Shown here: positions 1 through 8,833 of the stretch, piece after piece
Layout: each line of letters begins with the position of its first letter
Numbering within the stretch: the stretch's first letter is position 1
From: a gamma proteobacterium symbiont of Ctena orbiculata
GTDB lineage: Bacteria > Pseudomonadota > Gammaproteobacteria > Chromatiales > Chromatiaceae
Direction of reading: 5' to 3'
Assembly: GCA_003094555.1 (NCBI GenBank)
Contig: NATW01000095.1
Coordinates: forward strand, 1-37,697
DNA: 37,697 bases
Notes under the pieces: model-generated
Database searches by the model: none
What the model was told of the DNA's origin: nothing
Seen by the model: the letters and a program-made list of their open reading frames with translations, nothing else
Made by a program: the position numbers and the translations under genes

Positions 1-109
1 GGTGTGAAATAGATGCTAAAGATCGTGAAATATTGGTGGATATGTGCACCAAATGTGCACCGCAATAAAATGGTTAAAAATGAAAAATATCCTAACTTAT
101 TGTTTTTAT

Positions 110-186
<77 letters not shown>

Positions 187-198
187 GGAATCGGCGGG

Positions 199-204
199 AT
201 TGTA
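199..204 (-). promoter_or_regulatory. Possible -10 box of the tRNA-Ile2 promoter
   Basis: TACAAT on the minus strand lies 12 bp before the mature tRNA 5' end and is followed by the GC-rich run CCCGCCG. That is typical of stringently controlled stable-RNA promoters. No good -35 hexamer is present at 16-18 bp, so this is weak. Confidence 0.3.
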
Positions 205-251
205 GCAGATTCCGGCGCAATAACGGCAGTTTTTGCGCTGGGAGCTGGTAA

Positions 252-2084
252 TCAATCGCTATCGAGGAAGCTGCGGAGGCGATCCGAGCGGGAAGGGTGG
301 CGCAGTTTGCGCAACGCCTTGGCTTCAATCTGACGGATACGCTCCCTGGTGACATCGAACTGCTTGCCGACCTCTTCCAGGGTGTGATCGGTATTCATGT
401 CGATACCGAAGCGCATGCGCAATACTTTCGCTTCCCGGCTGGTAAGGCCGGCCAGCATGTTTTGTGTCGCTTCGCCGAGGCCTTCCGCGGTGGCGGACTC
501 GATGGGGGAGACCACACCGGAGTCCTCGATGAAATCGCCCAGGTGGGAATCCTCGTCATCGCCGATGGGTGTCTCCATGGAGATCGGCTCTTTGGCGATC
601 TTGAGTACCTTGCGGATCTTGTCTTCCGGCATGTCCATACGTTCAGCCAGCTCTTCCGGTGTGGCCTCGCGACCCATCTCCTGAATCATCTGCCTGGAGA
701 TACGATTCAGTTTGTTGATGGTCTCGATCATATGTACCGGGATACGGATGGTACGTGCCTGATCGGCGATAGAGCGGGTGATGGCCTGACGAATCCACCA
801 GGTCGCATAGGTTGAGAACTTGTAACCGCGACGGTATTCGAATTTGTCCACTGCCTTCATCAGGCCGATATTGCCTTCCTGAATAAGGTCGAGAAACTGC
901 AGGCCGCGGTTGGTGTACTTTTTCGCAATCGAGATGACCAGGCGCAGGTTGGCCTCCACCATCTCCTTCTTTGCGCGGCGTGCCTTGGCCTCGCCAATGG
1001 ACATCTTGCGGTTGGTCTCTTTGATTTCACCGATGGTCAACAGGCAGTCGTTCTCGATGCTCAACAGGCGCTTTTGCGCGCGGATGATCTCATCTGCATG
1101 CTCTTTGAGGGCTTCAGAATGGGGTTTGCCTTTATCGATCTGGTTGATGATCCAATCGAGGTTGGTCTCATTGTCCGGAAAAGAGGCGATAAACTCTTTG
1201 CGTGGCATACGCGACTTGTCGACACAAAGGTTCATGATGATGCGCTCCTGGTTGCGGATGCGCTCAATGGTATCCCTCAGGGTCGAGACAAGCAGATTGA
1301 ATGTGAGGGGTACCAGCTTGAATTCGAGAAAGGCCTCAGAAACCGCTTCCTGGGTCTTTTGCGACTTGGTGCTGGCGCGGCCCTGTTTCTTGAGTGAGTT
1401 GCACAGTGCGTTAAAGCGTTTGCGCAGCTCTTTCCCCTTTGCCGCCACCTCTTCCGGGTCGGGGCCAGTGTTTTCCGGCTCGTCATCCTCGTCATCGCTG
1501 TCATCGCCATTGTTGTCGTTTTTCGCGGCATCTTGAGGTTGCACCGGCGTGGGGATCTCATCGGGTTCGTTAGGGTCGATGAAACCGCTGGTGATGTCGG
1601 CAAGACGTGATTCACCTGGCTCGATCTTCTCAAGCAGGGTGCACAACAGATCGACAGTGGTAGGGAAGGTGGACAGTGCGGCAGAGACCTGATGCAGGCC
1701 CTCCTCAATGCGCTTGGCGATGCGCAGCTCACCTTCGCGGGTCAGCAACTCGACGGTGCCCATTTCACGCATGTACATGCGTACCGGGTCGGTGGTGCGG
1801 CCGAATTCACTGTCAACGCTGGCCAGGGCCGCAGCCGCAGCCTCGGCGGCGTCTTCATCGGCGGAGGCCACCGAGTCACTCAGGGTGTTGTCTTCCAGAT
1901 CAGGTGCCGATTCATGGACCGTGATGCCCATGTCGTTGATCATGCGGACGATATCCTCGATCTGTTCAGGCTCTACTATGCCCTCAGGAAGGTGATCATT
2001 AACTTCCGCGTAGGTGAGGAATCCCTGTTCCTTACCTTTTGCAATCAGTTGCTTTAGTTGAGATTGCTGCTGTTCCTGGTTCAT
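252..2084 (-). CDS. rpoD: RNA polymerase primary sigma factor RpoD (sigma-70)
   Basis: Housekeeping sigma factor that directs RNA polymerase to most promoters. The 610 aa match the usual size (E. coli 613). Visible in order: region 1.1 at the N-terminus; region 1.2 starting near [11 protein letters not shown]; a non-conserved region with a strongly acidic insert (about residues 188-210); regions 2.1-2.4 including [29 protein letters not shown] and [11 protein letters not shown]; region 3; and region 4.2 with [20 protein letters not shown]. The ATG is preceded by an AAGG-type ribosome site. It is the last gene of the rpsU-dnaG-rpoD block, with 111 bp between dnaG and rpoD, which is room for its own promoter. 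A GCGCAA/TTGCGC hairpin without a T-run follows the stop (215-238), before tRNA-Ile2. Confidence 0.98.
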   Translation of the reverse strand: MNQEQQQSQLKQLIAKGKEQGFLTYAEVNDHLPEGIVEPEQIEDIVRMINDMGITVHESAPDLEDNTLSDSVASADEDAAEAAAAALASVDSEFGRTTDPVRMYMREMGTVELLTREGELRIAKRIEEGLHQVSAALSTFPTTVDLLCTLLEKIEPGESRLADITSGFIDPNEPDEIPTPVQPQDAAKNDNNGDDSDDEDDEPENTGPDPEEVAAKGKELRKRFNALCNSLKKQGRASTKSQKTQEAVSEAFLEFKLVPLTFNLLVSTLRDTIERIRNQERIIMNLCVDKSRMPRKEFIASFPDNETNLDWIINQIDKGKPHSEALKEHADEIIRAQKRLLSIENDCLLTIGEIKETNRKMSIGEAKARRAKKEMVEANLRLVISIAKKYTNRGLQFLDLIQEGNIGLMKAVDKFEYRRGYKFSTYATWWIRQAITRSIADQARTIRIPVHMIETINKLNRISRQMIQEMGREATPEELAERMDMPEDKIRKVLKIAKEPISMETPIGDDEDSHLGDFIEDSGVVSPIESATAEGLGEATQNMLAGLTSREAKVLRMRFGIDMNTDHTLEEVGKQFDVTRERIRQIEAKALRKLRHPSRSDRLRSFLDSD

Positions 2085-2195
2085 CTTTTACCTTGTAGTC
2101 AGACGAGGTGCACAACGCTGAGACTGAACTCACCATATTAGCACACTTTCATATAGTTATGCTAGCTACCAGCCCTATTTTGAAGACCCCCGGTT

Positions 2196-3947
2196 CTATT
2201 GCTCATCTTGGCTGAGGGTGCCCGGATAGCGGCGTTTCAGCTCATTCAGCTGGTCATCAGACAGTTCACTGGGGCGTAGATTCCCCGGTTGCGGCCGGGA
2301 GTTCTTCCGATACTGCGCATTCAATTTGAGGAGTGCGTCACGCAATTCTGCCTCCTGATCCATGTCCGGCAGGTCAAATCTATAGTTGGCCAGTTTATTC
2401 AGGTGATTGAAGTGCTCCGTATCCCGCCAGCGTTCCAATAAGGCTGCTTTGTTAAGCGTAGGTTGAGAGCGGATTATTTCAAGTAACTGTTTAAGTATGC
2501 TTATGCCGGGTGCATTCCAGTTTTGCCATTCATTATCAACACTCTCCGCGATGGCAAACAGATGGGGGCTGTCGAGCAATAATGCAATAGCCATACGAAT
2601 CGGAGTCGGTCGTTGTTGTTTTTCTGAATGACCCATACCCCGGCGGTGAACAGCCTGGTTAGTTTGTTGACCGCCCTTGTCGAGGTGGCCACCCTTGAGC
2701 CCCACCAACTCCTCGAGATGCTGAAACATCATCCGGCGAAATACACCGGATGGGAGCTTTTCCAACAGGGGTGAGGCAAGTTGCGCAAGCTTTGCGCGTC
2801 CATCGATACTCTCCATCTGCACCTGGTCGGTGAGATGTTGGAAGAGAAATTTAGACAGGGGCTGCGCCTGCTCGATACGCTGGCTGAAGGCGCTGGAACC
2901 CTCTTTGCGTATCTGGGTATCAGGATCCTCTCCTTGGGGTAGAAACAGGAATTTGACCTCTCGTCCATCACGCATCAGGGGAAGGCCGGTCAACAGCGCT
3001 TTCCAGGCAGCATCTCGTCCGGCACGATCACCGTCAAAGCAGAACACGACCTCTGGACAGGTGCGAAAGATCAATTCAAGATGGTCGTGTGTGGTGGCTG
3101 TACCGAGTGTGGCGACGGCATTCAGGATGCCGTGTTGGGCCAGTGCCACCACATCCATGTAACCCTCCACTACCAGGAGTCTTGCAATCTTGGTGCTTGC
3201 CTTACGCGCCTCGTACAGACCGTAGAGTTCGCGGCCTTTGTGAAACAGGAGGGTTTCAGGCGAATTCAGGTACTTCGGTTTTTCCTCCCCGATGCTGCGG
3301 CCACCGAAGCCAATGCTGCGTCCACGCCGGTCCCGTATGGGAAAGATAATGCGGTTGCGGAATCGATCGTAACCTTTGCCTTCACCCTCTTGGGTCAAAC
3401 CACACTCCAGCAATCTGGCAATGGCCGGCTTATCCCTGCCCAGGGTAGAGAGCAGATTATCCCAGCCTGGAGGTGCATAGCCGATAGCGAATATGGCAGC
3501 GATCTCTCCACTCAAGCCGCGTGCCTTTAGATAGTCAATCGCTTGCCTGGCGTCAGCGTGGTTTTTGAGTTGATGTCGGTAGAAGCGGGCGGTCTCCTCC
3601 ATCATGGCATACAGCGGACTCAGGTCGGGGCCTTGAGCGGCACCGGCCTCCCGGGGTACCTCGAGGCCAGCGAAGTGGGCCAGCTCTTCCACCGCCTCGA
3701 CAAAACCCAGGTTGTCGTACTCCATGAGAAAGCCGATGGCGGAGCCATGGGCGCCACAGCCGAAGCAATGGTAGAACTGTTTTTGCGGGCTGACGGTGAA
3801 TGAGGGGGTCTTTTCGTCGTGGAAGGGGCAGCGGGCCTGAAAATCACGGCCTGCCTTTTTAAGCGGTACACGCCGATTGATCACGTCGACCACGTCGATG
3901 CGGTTCAGCAGGTCATCAATAAATTGTGTGGGAATCTTACCGGCCAT
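2196..3947 (-). CDS. dnaG: DNA primase DnaG
   Basis: Synthesises RNA primers for replication forks together with DnaB. The 583 aa match the family (E. coli 581). The N-terminal CHC2 zinc-binding domain shows C40, H43, C61 and C64 (CPFHDEKTPSF, then CFGCG). The catalytic TOPRIM core follows, with LLVVEGYMDVVAL giving the metal-binding Glu and CFDGDRAGRDAA giving the Asp pair. The C-terminal helicase-interaction domain is more divergent, as usual. It is the middle gene of the macromolecular synthesis operon, here separated from rpsU by yqeY, which is common outside enterics. Confidence 0.97.
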   Translation of the reverse strand: MAGKIPTQFIDDLLNRIDVVDVINRRVPLKKAGRDFQARCPFHDEKTPSFTVSPQKQFYHCFGCGAHGSAIGFLMEYDNLGFVEAVEELAHFAGLEVPREAGAAQGPDLSPLYAMMEETARFYRHQLKNHADARQAIDYLKARGLSGEIAAIFAIGYAPPGWDNLLSTLGRDKPAIARLLECGLTQEGEGKGYDRFRNRIIFPIRDRRGRSIGFGGRSIGEEKPKYLNSPETLLFHKGRELYGLYEARKASTKIARLLVVEGYMDVVALAQHGILNAVATLGTATTHDHLELIFRTCPEVVFCFDGDRAGRDAAWKALLTGLPLMRDGREVKFLFLPQGEDPDTQIRKEGSSAFSQRIEQAQPLSKFLFQHLTDQVQMESIDGRAKLAQLASPLLEKLPSGVFRRMMFQHLEELVGLKGGHLDKGGQQTNQAVHRRGMGHSEKQQRPTPIRMAIALLLDSPHLFAIAESVDNEWQNWNAPGISILKQLLEIIRSQPTLNKAALLERWRDTEHFNHLNKLANYRFDLPDMDQEAELRDALLKLNAQYRKNSRPQPGNLRPSELSDDQLNELKRRYPGTLSQDEQ

Positions 3948-4015
3948 GTCTTCCTACTGGCCTTCAAGGGACGCGGCCATGGGGGCAAGAATAGCCGATA
4001 TTGACCGGTTGTGAG

Positions 4016-4459
4016 TCAGCCGGCCAGTTTTTGTTTCACCAGACCGCTGACCTTGCCCATATCGGCCCGGCCCTGCATCTGGGGTTTGAGCAGTCCCATG
4101 ACCTTGCCCATATCCTTCATACCCGCGGCATTGGACTGGGTGATGGCCTGCTCGATCATTGCCGTGATCTCTTCATCGCTGAGGCCCTCCGGCATATAGG
4201 CCTCGATGATGGCAATCTCGCTCTTTTCCTGCTCCGCCAGCTCCTGACGGCCGGCATCCTCATACTGTTTGATGGAGTCTCGCCGCTGCTTGATCATCTT
4301 CTCCAGGATCGCCAGCACCTGGGTATCGTCCAGTTCGATGCGTTCATCCACCTCGCGCTGCTTGATCGCGGCGGTGATCAGGCGCAAGGTGCCAAGACGT
4401 GCTTTATCCTTGGCCTTCATGGCGGCCTTGACGTCATCTAGGATCTGTTGTTTAAGCAT
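4016..4459 (-). CDS. GatB/YqeY domain protein (YqeY)
   Basis: 147-aa helical protein of the YqeY family, related to the tRNA-binding tail domain of GatB/GatE amidotransferase subunits. Recognisable features are the N-terminal DVKAAMKAKDKARLGTLRLI, the central YEDAGRQELAEQEKSEI and the family-typical IIEAYMPEGLSDEEI, followed by an AAGMKDMGKVMGLLKPQMQGRADMGKV-like tail (quoted here as a description of its Gly/Met-rich pattern). Its cellular role is not firmly established, though tRNA-dependent functions are suspected. It lies between rpsU and dnaG, 33 bp after rpsU and 68 bp before dnaG. This is a conserved gammaproteobacterial order that suggests co-transcription with the macromolecular synthesis genes. 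Confidence 0.93.
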   Translation of the reverse strand: MLKQQILDDVKAAMKAKDKARLGTLRLITAAIKQREVDERIELDDTQVLAILEKMIKQRRDSIKQYEDAGRQELAEQEKSEIAIIEAYMPEGLSDEEITAMIEQAITQSNAAGMKDMGKVMGLLKPQMQGRADMGKVSGLVKQKLAG

Positions 4460-4492
4460 CCGGGCTGACTCCTGCCGTGCAGGGAGGGATGA

Positions 4493-4708
4493 TCAATATT
4501 GGCGTTCGAAACGGCGGCTTTCGCGGGAGACCTTTTTCAGGTTGCGCTTAACGGCAGCGGCCGCCTTGCGTTTGCGTTCCCAGGTGGGCTTTTCATAAAA
4601 TTCCCGGCGGCGGACTTCGGCAAGTACCCCGGCCTTCTCACAGGAGCGTTTGAAACGGCGCATGGCGACTTCAAAAGGTTCGTTCTCTTTGACGCGTACG
4701 TTAGGCAT
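4493..4708 (-). CDS. rpsU: 30S ribosomal protein S21
   Basis: 71-aa, very basic ribosomal protein that assists initiation by 30S subunits. The sequence shows the S21 signature [20 protein letters not shown], then [17 protein letters not shown] and an Arg/Lys-rich tail. A longer in-frame reading upstream exists. The ATG at 4706-4708 is chosen because [12 protein letters not shown] is the universal S21 start and a GAGGAAA ribosome site precedes it. It is the first gene of the rpsU-yqeY-dnaG-rpoD block, divergent from tsaD, with a good sigma-70 promoter just upstream. Confidence 0.97.
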   Translation of the reverse strand: MPNVRVKENEPFEVAMRRFKRSCEKAGVLAEVRRREFYEKPTWERKRKAAAAVKRNLKKVSRESRRFERQY

Positions 4709-4760
4709 CGATGTTGTTTCCTCGGATCTGTTAAGCTTCTCAACCGGTCGAAAGGCGGAG

Positions 4761-4789
4761 ATTCTACTCATAGCCACTCCGGTTTGCAA
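4761..4789 (-). promoter_or_regulatory. Sigma-70 promoter for the rpsU-yqeY-dnaG-rpoD operon
   Basis: On the minus strand, TTGCAA (4784-4789) and TAGAAT (4761-4766) are separated by exactly 17 bp, giving 4/6 and 5/6 matches to consensus. The predicted start is about 45 bp upstream of the rpsU ATG. TTGCAA is self-complementary, but no matching -10 is evident for tsaD in the other direction. Confidence 0.65.
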
Positions 4790-4827
4790 AGGTATGAGGC
4801 TATTTTAAAGCAAAAATTGGTACAAAT

Positions 4828-5877
4828 ATGCGGGTATTAGGTATAGAAACCTCCTGTGATGAGACCGGTGTGGCCGTTTACGACAGTCAACAGGGCATGT
4901 TGGCCCATGCACTGCACAGTCAGGTCGAACTGCACGCCGAATATGGGGGTGTGGTGCCGGAATTGGCCTCCCGGGATCATGTGCGCAAGTTATTGCCCCT
5001 GGTCAGGCAACTGTTTCAGGAGGCGGGGATCGAGGCATCATCACTGGACGGGGTGGCCTACACCGCCGGTCCGGGACTGGTCGGGGCCCTGCTGGTGGGT
5101 GCCTCGGTGGGGCGCAGCATGGCCTGGGCCTGGGGTGTGCCTGCAATAGCCGTCCATCACATGGAGGGTCATCTCCTGGCCCCCATGCTCGAGCCGGATC
5201 CCCCGGCTTTTCCCTTCATTGCCATGCTGGTATCCGGCGGCCACACCCAGCTGGTGGAGGTGGAAGGCATAGGTCGATACCGGCTGCTTGGGGATACCCT
5301 GGACGATGCGGCTGGCGAGGCCTTCGACAAGACTGCCAAACTGCTGGGATTGCCCTATCCGGGGGGACCGGAGCTGGCCAAGCTGGCTGAACGGGGGGAT
5401 CCAGGCCGTTACAAATTTCCCCGTCCCATGACCGACAGACCTGGTCTAGACTTCAGTTTCAGCGGTTTGAAGACCTTTGCCCTGAATACCATCCAGCAGG
5501 CCGAACGCCAGGAGGGGGGGAGCCTATCCGATACGACCCGGGCGGATATCGCCCGCGCCTTCGAAGAAGCGGTGGTGGATACGTTGTTGATCAAGTGTCG
5601 CAGGGCCGTCAGGCAGTGTGCGATCAAGCGTTTGGTGCTGGCAGGTGGCGTCAGTGCCAATCAACGCTTACGCCAGCGTATCGATTCGATGATGGAGGGT
5701 GAAGCGGGGACAGCCTACTACCCCCGTCCCAAGTTTTGCACCGATAATGGGGCCATGATCGCCTACGCTGGCTGCCAACACTTGCTGGCCGGCGAGTCGG
5801 AGGCACTTCGTTTTACGGTCCGCTCCCGCTGGCCGATGGATGAACTGGGTGTGGGTGTTTCGGATCCCGGCCTCTAA
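4828..5877 (+). CDS. tsaD: tRNA N6-threonylcarbamoyladenosine transferase TsaD
   Basis: Transfers the threonylcarbamoyl group from threonylcarbamoyl-AMP onto A37 of ANN-decoding tRNAs, acting with TsaB/TsaE. The 349 aa fit the Kae1/Qri7/YgjD family. The N-terminus has the ASKHA phosphate motif [15 protein letters not shown]. The metal-binding histidines H111 and H115 lie in HHMEGH, then LVSGGHTQL, a central [29 protein letters not shown], and the C-terminal [14 protein letters not shown] with the ligand Asp. The gene is divergent from rpsU (119 bp apart), the classical arrangement. Its TAA overlaps the epmB stop codon tail-to-tail (CTAA), so there is no terminator between the two convergent genes. 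Confidence 0.97.
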   Translation: MRVLGIETSCDETGVAVYDSQQGMLAHALHSQVELHAEYGGVVPELASRDHVRKLLPLVRQLFQEAGIEASSLDGVAYTAGPGLVGALLVGASVGRSMAWAWGVPAIAVHHMEGHLLAPMLEPDPPAFPFIAMLVSGGHTQLVEVEGIGRYRLLGDTLDDAAGEAFDKTAKLLGLPYPGGPELAKLAERGDPGRYKFPRPMTDRPGLDFSFSGLKTFALNTIQQAERQEGGSLSDTTRADIARAFEEAVVDTLLIKCRRAVRQCAIKRLVLAGGVSANQRLRQRIDSMMEGEAGTAYYPRPKFCTDNGAMIAYAGCQHLLAGESEALRFTVRSRWPMDELGVGVSDPGL

Positions 5878-6893
5878 TCCGGGCATCCCTGGAGCGGTGT
5901 TTTAAAGGGCACGCCGGCTATTTCACGCACCATTCTCGGCATTAGGTATCCTGGCAACTCGGTTAGCAGTTGCTGCTGCAGTATCCGGATGGCGCTCTCG
6001 TCCAGCTCGAAATGTGCCGCACCTTCAACCCGATCGAGCAGGTGCAGGTAATACGGCAGGACACCGATCTCAAACAGGCGATAACTGAGCCTGGCCAGGG
6101 TGTCGCAGCTGTCGTTCACGCCTTTCAATAAAACCGACTGATTCAGCAGGGTGACTCCCGCGGTCGCCAGCTTTTCCAATCCATCGGCCACTGCGGGTGC
6201 CAGCTCGTTGGGGTGATTGGCGTGGATGACCATTACCTTATTGATGGCGCAACGCTGCAGAACCGCAACCAGTTCCTCAGTGATTCGCTGGGGCAGCACC
6301 ACGGGCAGCCGGGTATGGATGCGCAAGCGTTTGATCTGAGGCAGTGCCTCAAGCTGCTGCAGCCATCCTGCAAGCTTGTCGTCACTGGCCATCAAGGGAT
6401 CTCCGCCGCTCAGAATAACCTCTTCTATAGCGGGACTGGACCTGAGATATTCCATCACCTGGCACCACTGACTGGCGGTGGCTGTTGCCCTGGTGTAGGG
6501 GTAGTGGCGACGGAAGCAGTAGCGGCAATGGACGGCGCAGGCCCCGGTTGTGATGATCAGGATTCGGCCATGGTACTTCCGTAGCAGTCCTGGGCTCTGC
6601 TCTGCCTTGTGATCACCCACCGGATCTGAATTGAATCCGGCGGCCGGATCCATCTCATTCGCAGTGGGTAGGATTTGTAACAGGAGAGGATCCTGAGGAT
6701 CCCCCTTGCGCATAAGTTCAGCGAAACCCTGAGGGACGCGCAGCGCAAACTGTTGGCTGGCCAGGGTATGATCGGTGACTGCCGACGCTTCGATCTGAAG
6801 GTATTCGAGCAGAGTGGAAACGTCGCTGAAACCATCGGCAAGGGCCTTTTGCCATGCTGATGCCTGCACACGGGACCCAGTCTCAGGTATCAT
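5874..6893 (-). CDS. epmB: EF-P beta-lysylation protein EpmB (lysine 2,3-aminomutase)
   Basis: Radical-SAM, PLP-dependent enzyme converting (S)-alpha-lysine to (R)-beta-lysine for attachment to EF-P. The CxxxCxxC cluster motif appears in [15 protein letters not shown], followed by [27 protein letters not shown] and SVLLKGVND with the PLP-region lysine. I choose the ATG at 6891-6893 (339 aa). It puts the cluster cysteines at 119, 123 and 126, next to the E. coli positions, and gives the family length. An alternative ATG at 6927-6929 (351 aa) would overlap the efp start codon (CATG). Neither start has a strong ribosome site. It stands head to head with efp, its substrate gene. Confidence 0.95.
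   Translation of the reverse strand: MIPETGSRVQASAWQKALADGFSDVSTLLEYLQIEASAVTDHTLASQQFALRVPQGFAELMRKGDPQDPLLLQILPTANEMDPAAGFNSDPVGDHKAEQSPGLLRKYHGRILIITTGACAVHCRYCFRRHYPYTRATATASQWCQVMEYLRSSPAIEEVILSGGDPLMASDDKLAGWLQQLEALPQIKRLRIHTRLPVVLPQRITEELVAVLQRCAINKVMVIHANHPNELAPAVADGLEKLATAGVTLLNQSVLLKGVNDSCDTLARLSYRLFEIGVLPYYLHLLDRVEGAAHFELDESAIRILQQQLLTELPGYLMPRMVREIAGVPFKTPLQGCPD
6865..6893 (+). promoter_or_regulatory. Possible sigma-70 promoter for efp-epmA
   Basis: TGCACA (6865-6870) and TATCAT (6888-6893) are 17 bp apart on the plus strand, each 4-5/6 to consensus. The predicted start near 6900 gives a leader of about 28 nt to the efp ATG. It overlaps the 5' end of epmB. Confidence 0.4.
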
Positions 6894-6927
6894 GTGCGCC
6901 GCAATTGATATGTTTCGTGAGGATGTC

Positions 6928-7500
6928 ATGGCTAGTTATAGCACCAATGAGTTTAAGGGTGGCCTGAAAATCATGCTGGATGGTGATCCCTGCTCCATTA
7001 TTGAAAACGAATTCGTCAAGCCTGGCAAAGGTCAGGCCTTCAACCGGGTCAAGATACGCAATCTAAAGACCGGACGGGTACTGGAAAAGACCTTTAAATC
7101 GGGTGAGTCGGTGGAGGGGGCGGATGTCCACGAGACCGAACTGCAGTATCTCTATAATGATGGTGAATTTTGGCACTTCATGGATCCCGAGAGTTATGAG
7201 CAGGTGAGCGCCGATCAGTCTGCGGTGGCGGAGAGCGCCAAATGGCTGAAGGAGCAGGATGTCTGTCTGGTGACCCTGTGGAATGGGACGCCAATTATCG
7301 TGGAACCACCCAAGTTCGTGATCTTGAATGTTACCGACACCGATCCGGGATTGAAGGGAGATACCTCCGGCAGTGGCGGTAAACCGGCCACCCTTGAAAC
7401 AGGGGCGGTGGTGCGGGTGCCCCTGTTTGTTCAGATCGGCGAGGCAATCAAGGTGGATACGCGGAATGGCGAGTATGTCTCACGTGCCAAGGATGATTGA
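6928..7500 (+). CDS. efp: Translation elongation factor P
   Basis: Relieves ribosome stalling at polyproline stretches. 190 aa with KOW-like domain I and two OB domains. The modification loop reads KPGKGQAF with the acceptor lysine at residue 34, the position beta-lysylated by EpmA in E. coli. An upstream in-frame extension exists; the ATG at 6928 is chosen because [15 protein letters not shown] is the normal start and GTGAGGA precedes it by about 7 nt. It is followed 8 bp downstream by epmA and stands head to head with epmB. Substrate, ligase and aminomutase are therefore all together. The hydroxylase EpmC is not in this window. Confidence 0.97.
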   Translation: MASYSTNEFKGGLKIMLDGDPCSIIENEFVKPGKGQAFNRVKIRNLKTGRVLEKTFKSGESVEGADVHETELQYLYNDGEFWHFMDPESYEQVSADQSAVAESAKWLKEQDVCLVTLWNGTPIIVEPPKFVILNVTDTDPGLKGDTSGSGGKPATLETGAVVRVPLFVQIGEAIKVDTRNGEYVSRAKDD

Positions 7501-7508
7501 TCGGTTTA

Positions 7509-8492
7509 ATGACCCAATCTGATATCTGGCGGCCCTCCGCCTCTGTGGAGATTATTCGGGCCAGGGCGGAGATGTTGGGCCTGATCCGCCAGTTCTTTGA
7601 TCGTATCGGTGTGCTTGAAGTGGAGACGCCGATCTGTTCCCGCTTCGCTGCCACAGACCCTGCAATAGAGAGTTTCTCCACCCGCTATACCGGCCCCGAG
7701 GCGGATCAGGGGCGTGACCTGTTTCTGCACACCTCCCCGGAATTTCCCATGAAACGGCTGTTGGCCGCCGGGTGTGGTCCGATCTTTCAGATCTGTAAGG
7801 TGTTTCGCAATGCCGAGCTTGGACGTCGCCATAATCCTGAGTTTTCCCTTCTGGAGTGGTATCGACCCGGCCTCGACTATCACCAATTGATGGATGAGGT
7901 GGCGAGTCTGGTGAATATCCTGACACAACAACCGTTGCAGATTGAAAAACTGACCTATGCCGAAGCCTTCGAGCGCCGGCTGGGTGTGAATCCGCATACG
8001 ACTACACGCGATCAATTGAGGCAATGCGCTATCGAACAGGGTATTCCCGGTGCGGATCAACTGGCCATCGATGAGTGTGACGGTTGGCTTGACCTGCTCC
8101 TGAGTCAACTGATCGAGCCCGAACTGGGACAGGCAGGAATGACCTTCCTATATGACTATCCCGCCAGTCAGGCGGCGCTGGCAAGGGTGAGAGGTAGTCG
8201 ACCGACGGTGGCGGAGCGTTTTGAACTCTATATACAGGGCATAGAGATTGCCAACGGTTTTCAGGAACTGACCGACGCGGATCAGCAACGCAAGCGTTTC
8301 AGCGATGACAATCGTCGACGCCGACAGTCACGACAAGCAGTACCACCCATGGATGAGAACCTGCTCGATGCCTTGACGGCAGGGATGCCGGAGTGTGCCG
8401 GTGTTGCCCTGGGGCTTGACCGTCTATTGATGTTTTTGACAGACACTCGTGACTTAAGCCAGGTGGTGACATTCGATCTTAACCGGGCATGA
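7509..8492 (+). CDS. epmA: EF-P--(R)-beta-lysine ligase EpmA (PoxA/GenX)
   Basis: Paralogue of the lysyl-tRNA synthetase catalytic domain without the anticodon-binding domain. It adenylates (R)-beta-lysine and attaches it to Lys34 of EF-P. 327 aa, matching the family (E. coli 325). Class II motifs are visible: FLEVETP-like motif 1 (VLEVETPICS), motif 2 FRNAELGRRHNPEFSLLEW, and motif 3 GVALGLDRLLM. The ATG at 7509 is preferred over an in-frame TTG at 7497, because MTQSDIWRPSAS aligns with the E. coli start (MSETASWQPSAS). The gene begins 8 bp after efp, so the two are probably co-transcribed. Confidence 0.95.
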   Translation: MTQSDIWRPSASVEIIRARAEMLGLIRQFFDRIGVLEVETPICSRFAATDPAIESFSTRYTGPEADQGRDLFLHTSPEFPMKRLLAAGCGPIFQICKVFRNAELGRRHNPEFSLLEWYRPGLDYHQLMDEVASLVNILTQQPLQIEKLTYAEAFERRLGVNPHTTTRDQLRQCAIEQGIPGADQLAIDECDGWLDLLLSQLIEPELGQAGMTFLYDYPASQAALARVRGSRPTVAERFELYIQGIEIANGFQELTDADQQRKRFSDDNRRRRQSRQAVPPMDENLLDALTAGMPECAGVALGLDRLLMFLTDTRDLSQVVTFDLNRA

Positions 8493-8833
8493 TGCCCGCC
8501 GCTGCTGCCCCAAGAATAGAACGAGTAGATGATTGACGGCTAAGATTTGACTGTATGGGAAGCCGGTTCCTGTACTGATTTCCCTTCCTAGTCTCAGCGG
8601 GTGGTGTTAACAAATTTTCACCCAACCTCCGATCCGGCCCATATAGACTCCAACCATGTATTGTCGGGGGTAAACCCGTCTCAACCCCGATGCTGAACTA
8701 AGCTTTATGTATAGAGGTGTCGATCGTCTGAGTCTCCGTCTTCTGGCGATTACAATTGCGGCAAGATATCTGTTGTATCGGTCTCCCTGTTGCCACAGCA
8801 CACCCTATTCATTGAGTTAGATTGCTTAGGCGT
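8493..8833. other. Intergenic region epmA-ldtD
   Basis: 341 bp without a supported gene. A short CGGGCAT/ATGCCCG dyad (8484-8498) overlaps the epmA stop but lacks a T-run. TTGACT (8547-8552) and TGTACT (8571-8576), 18 bp apart, could be a promoter for ldtD with a long leader. A TCGGGG/CCCCGA pair (8664-8690) could fold. None of these is strong. Confidence 0.4.

Noticed and set aside
40-62. Two tandem ATGTGCACC copies at the window start
   Set aside because: Too short and at the window edge; the surrounding sequence needed to judge a repeat or operator is missing.
297-1924. Several long plus-strand ORFs opposite rpoD (for example 297-815 and 910-1536)
   Set aside because: They are mirror frames of a strongly coding gene; the minus strand encodes an unmistakable sigma-70 and the antisense products match no family.
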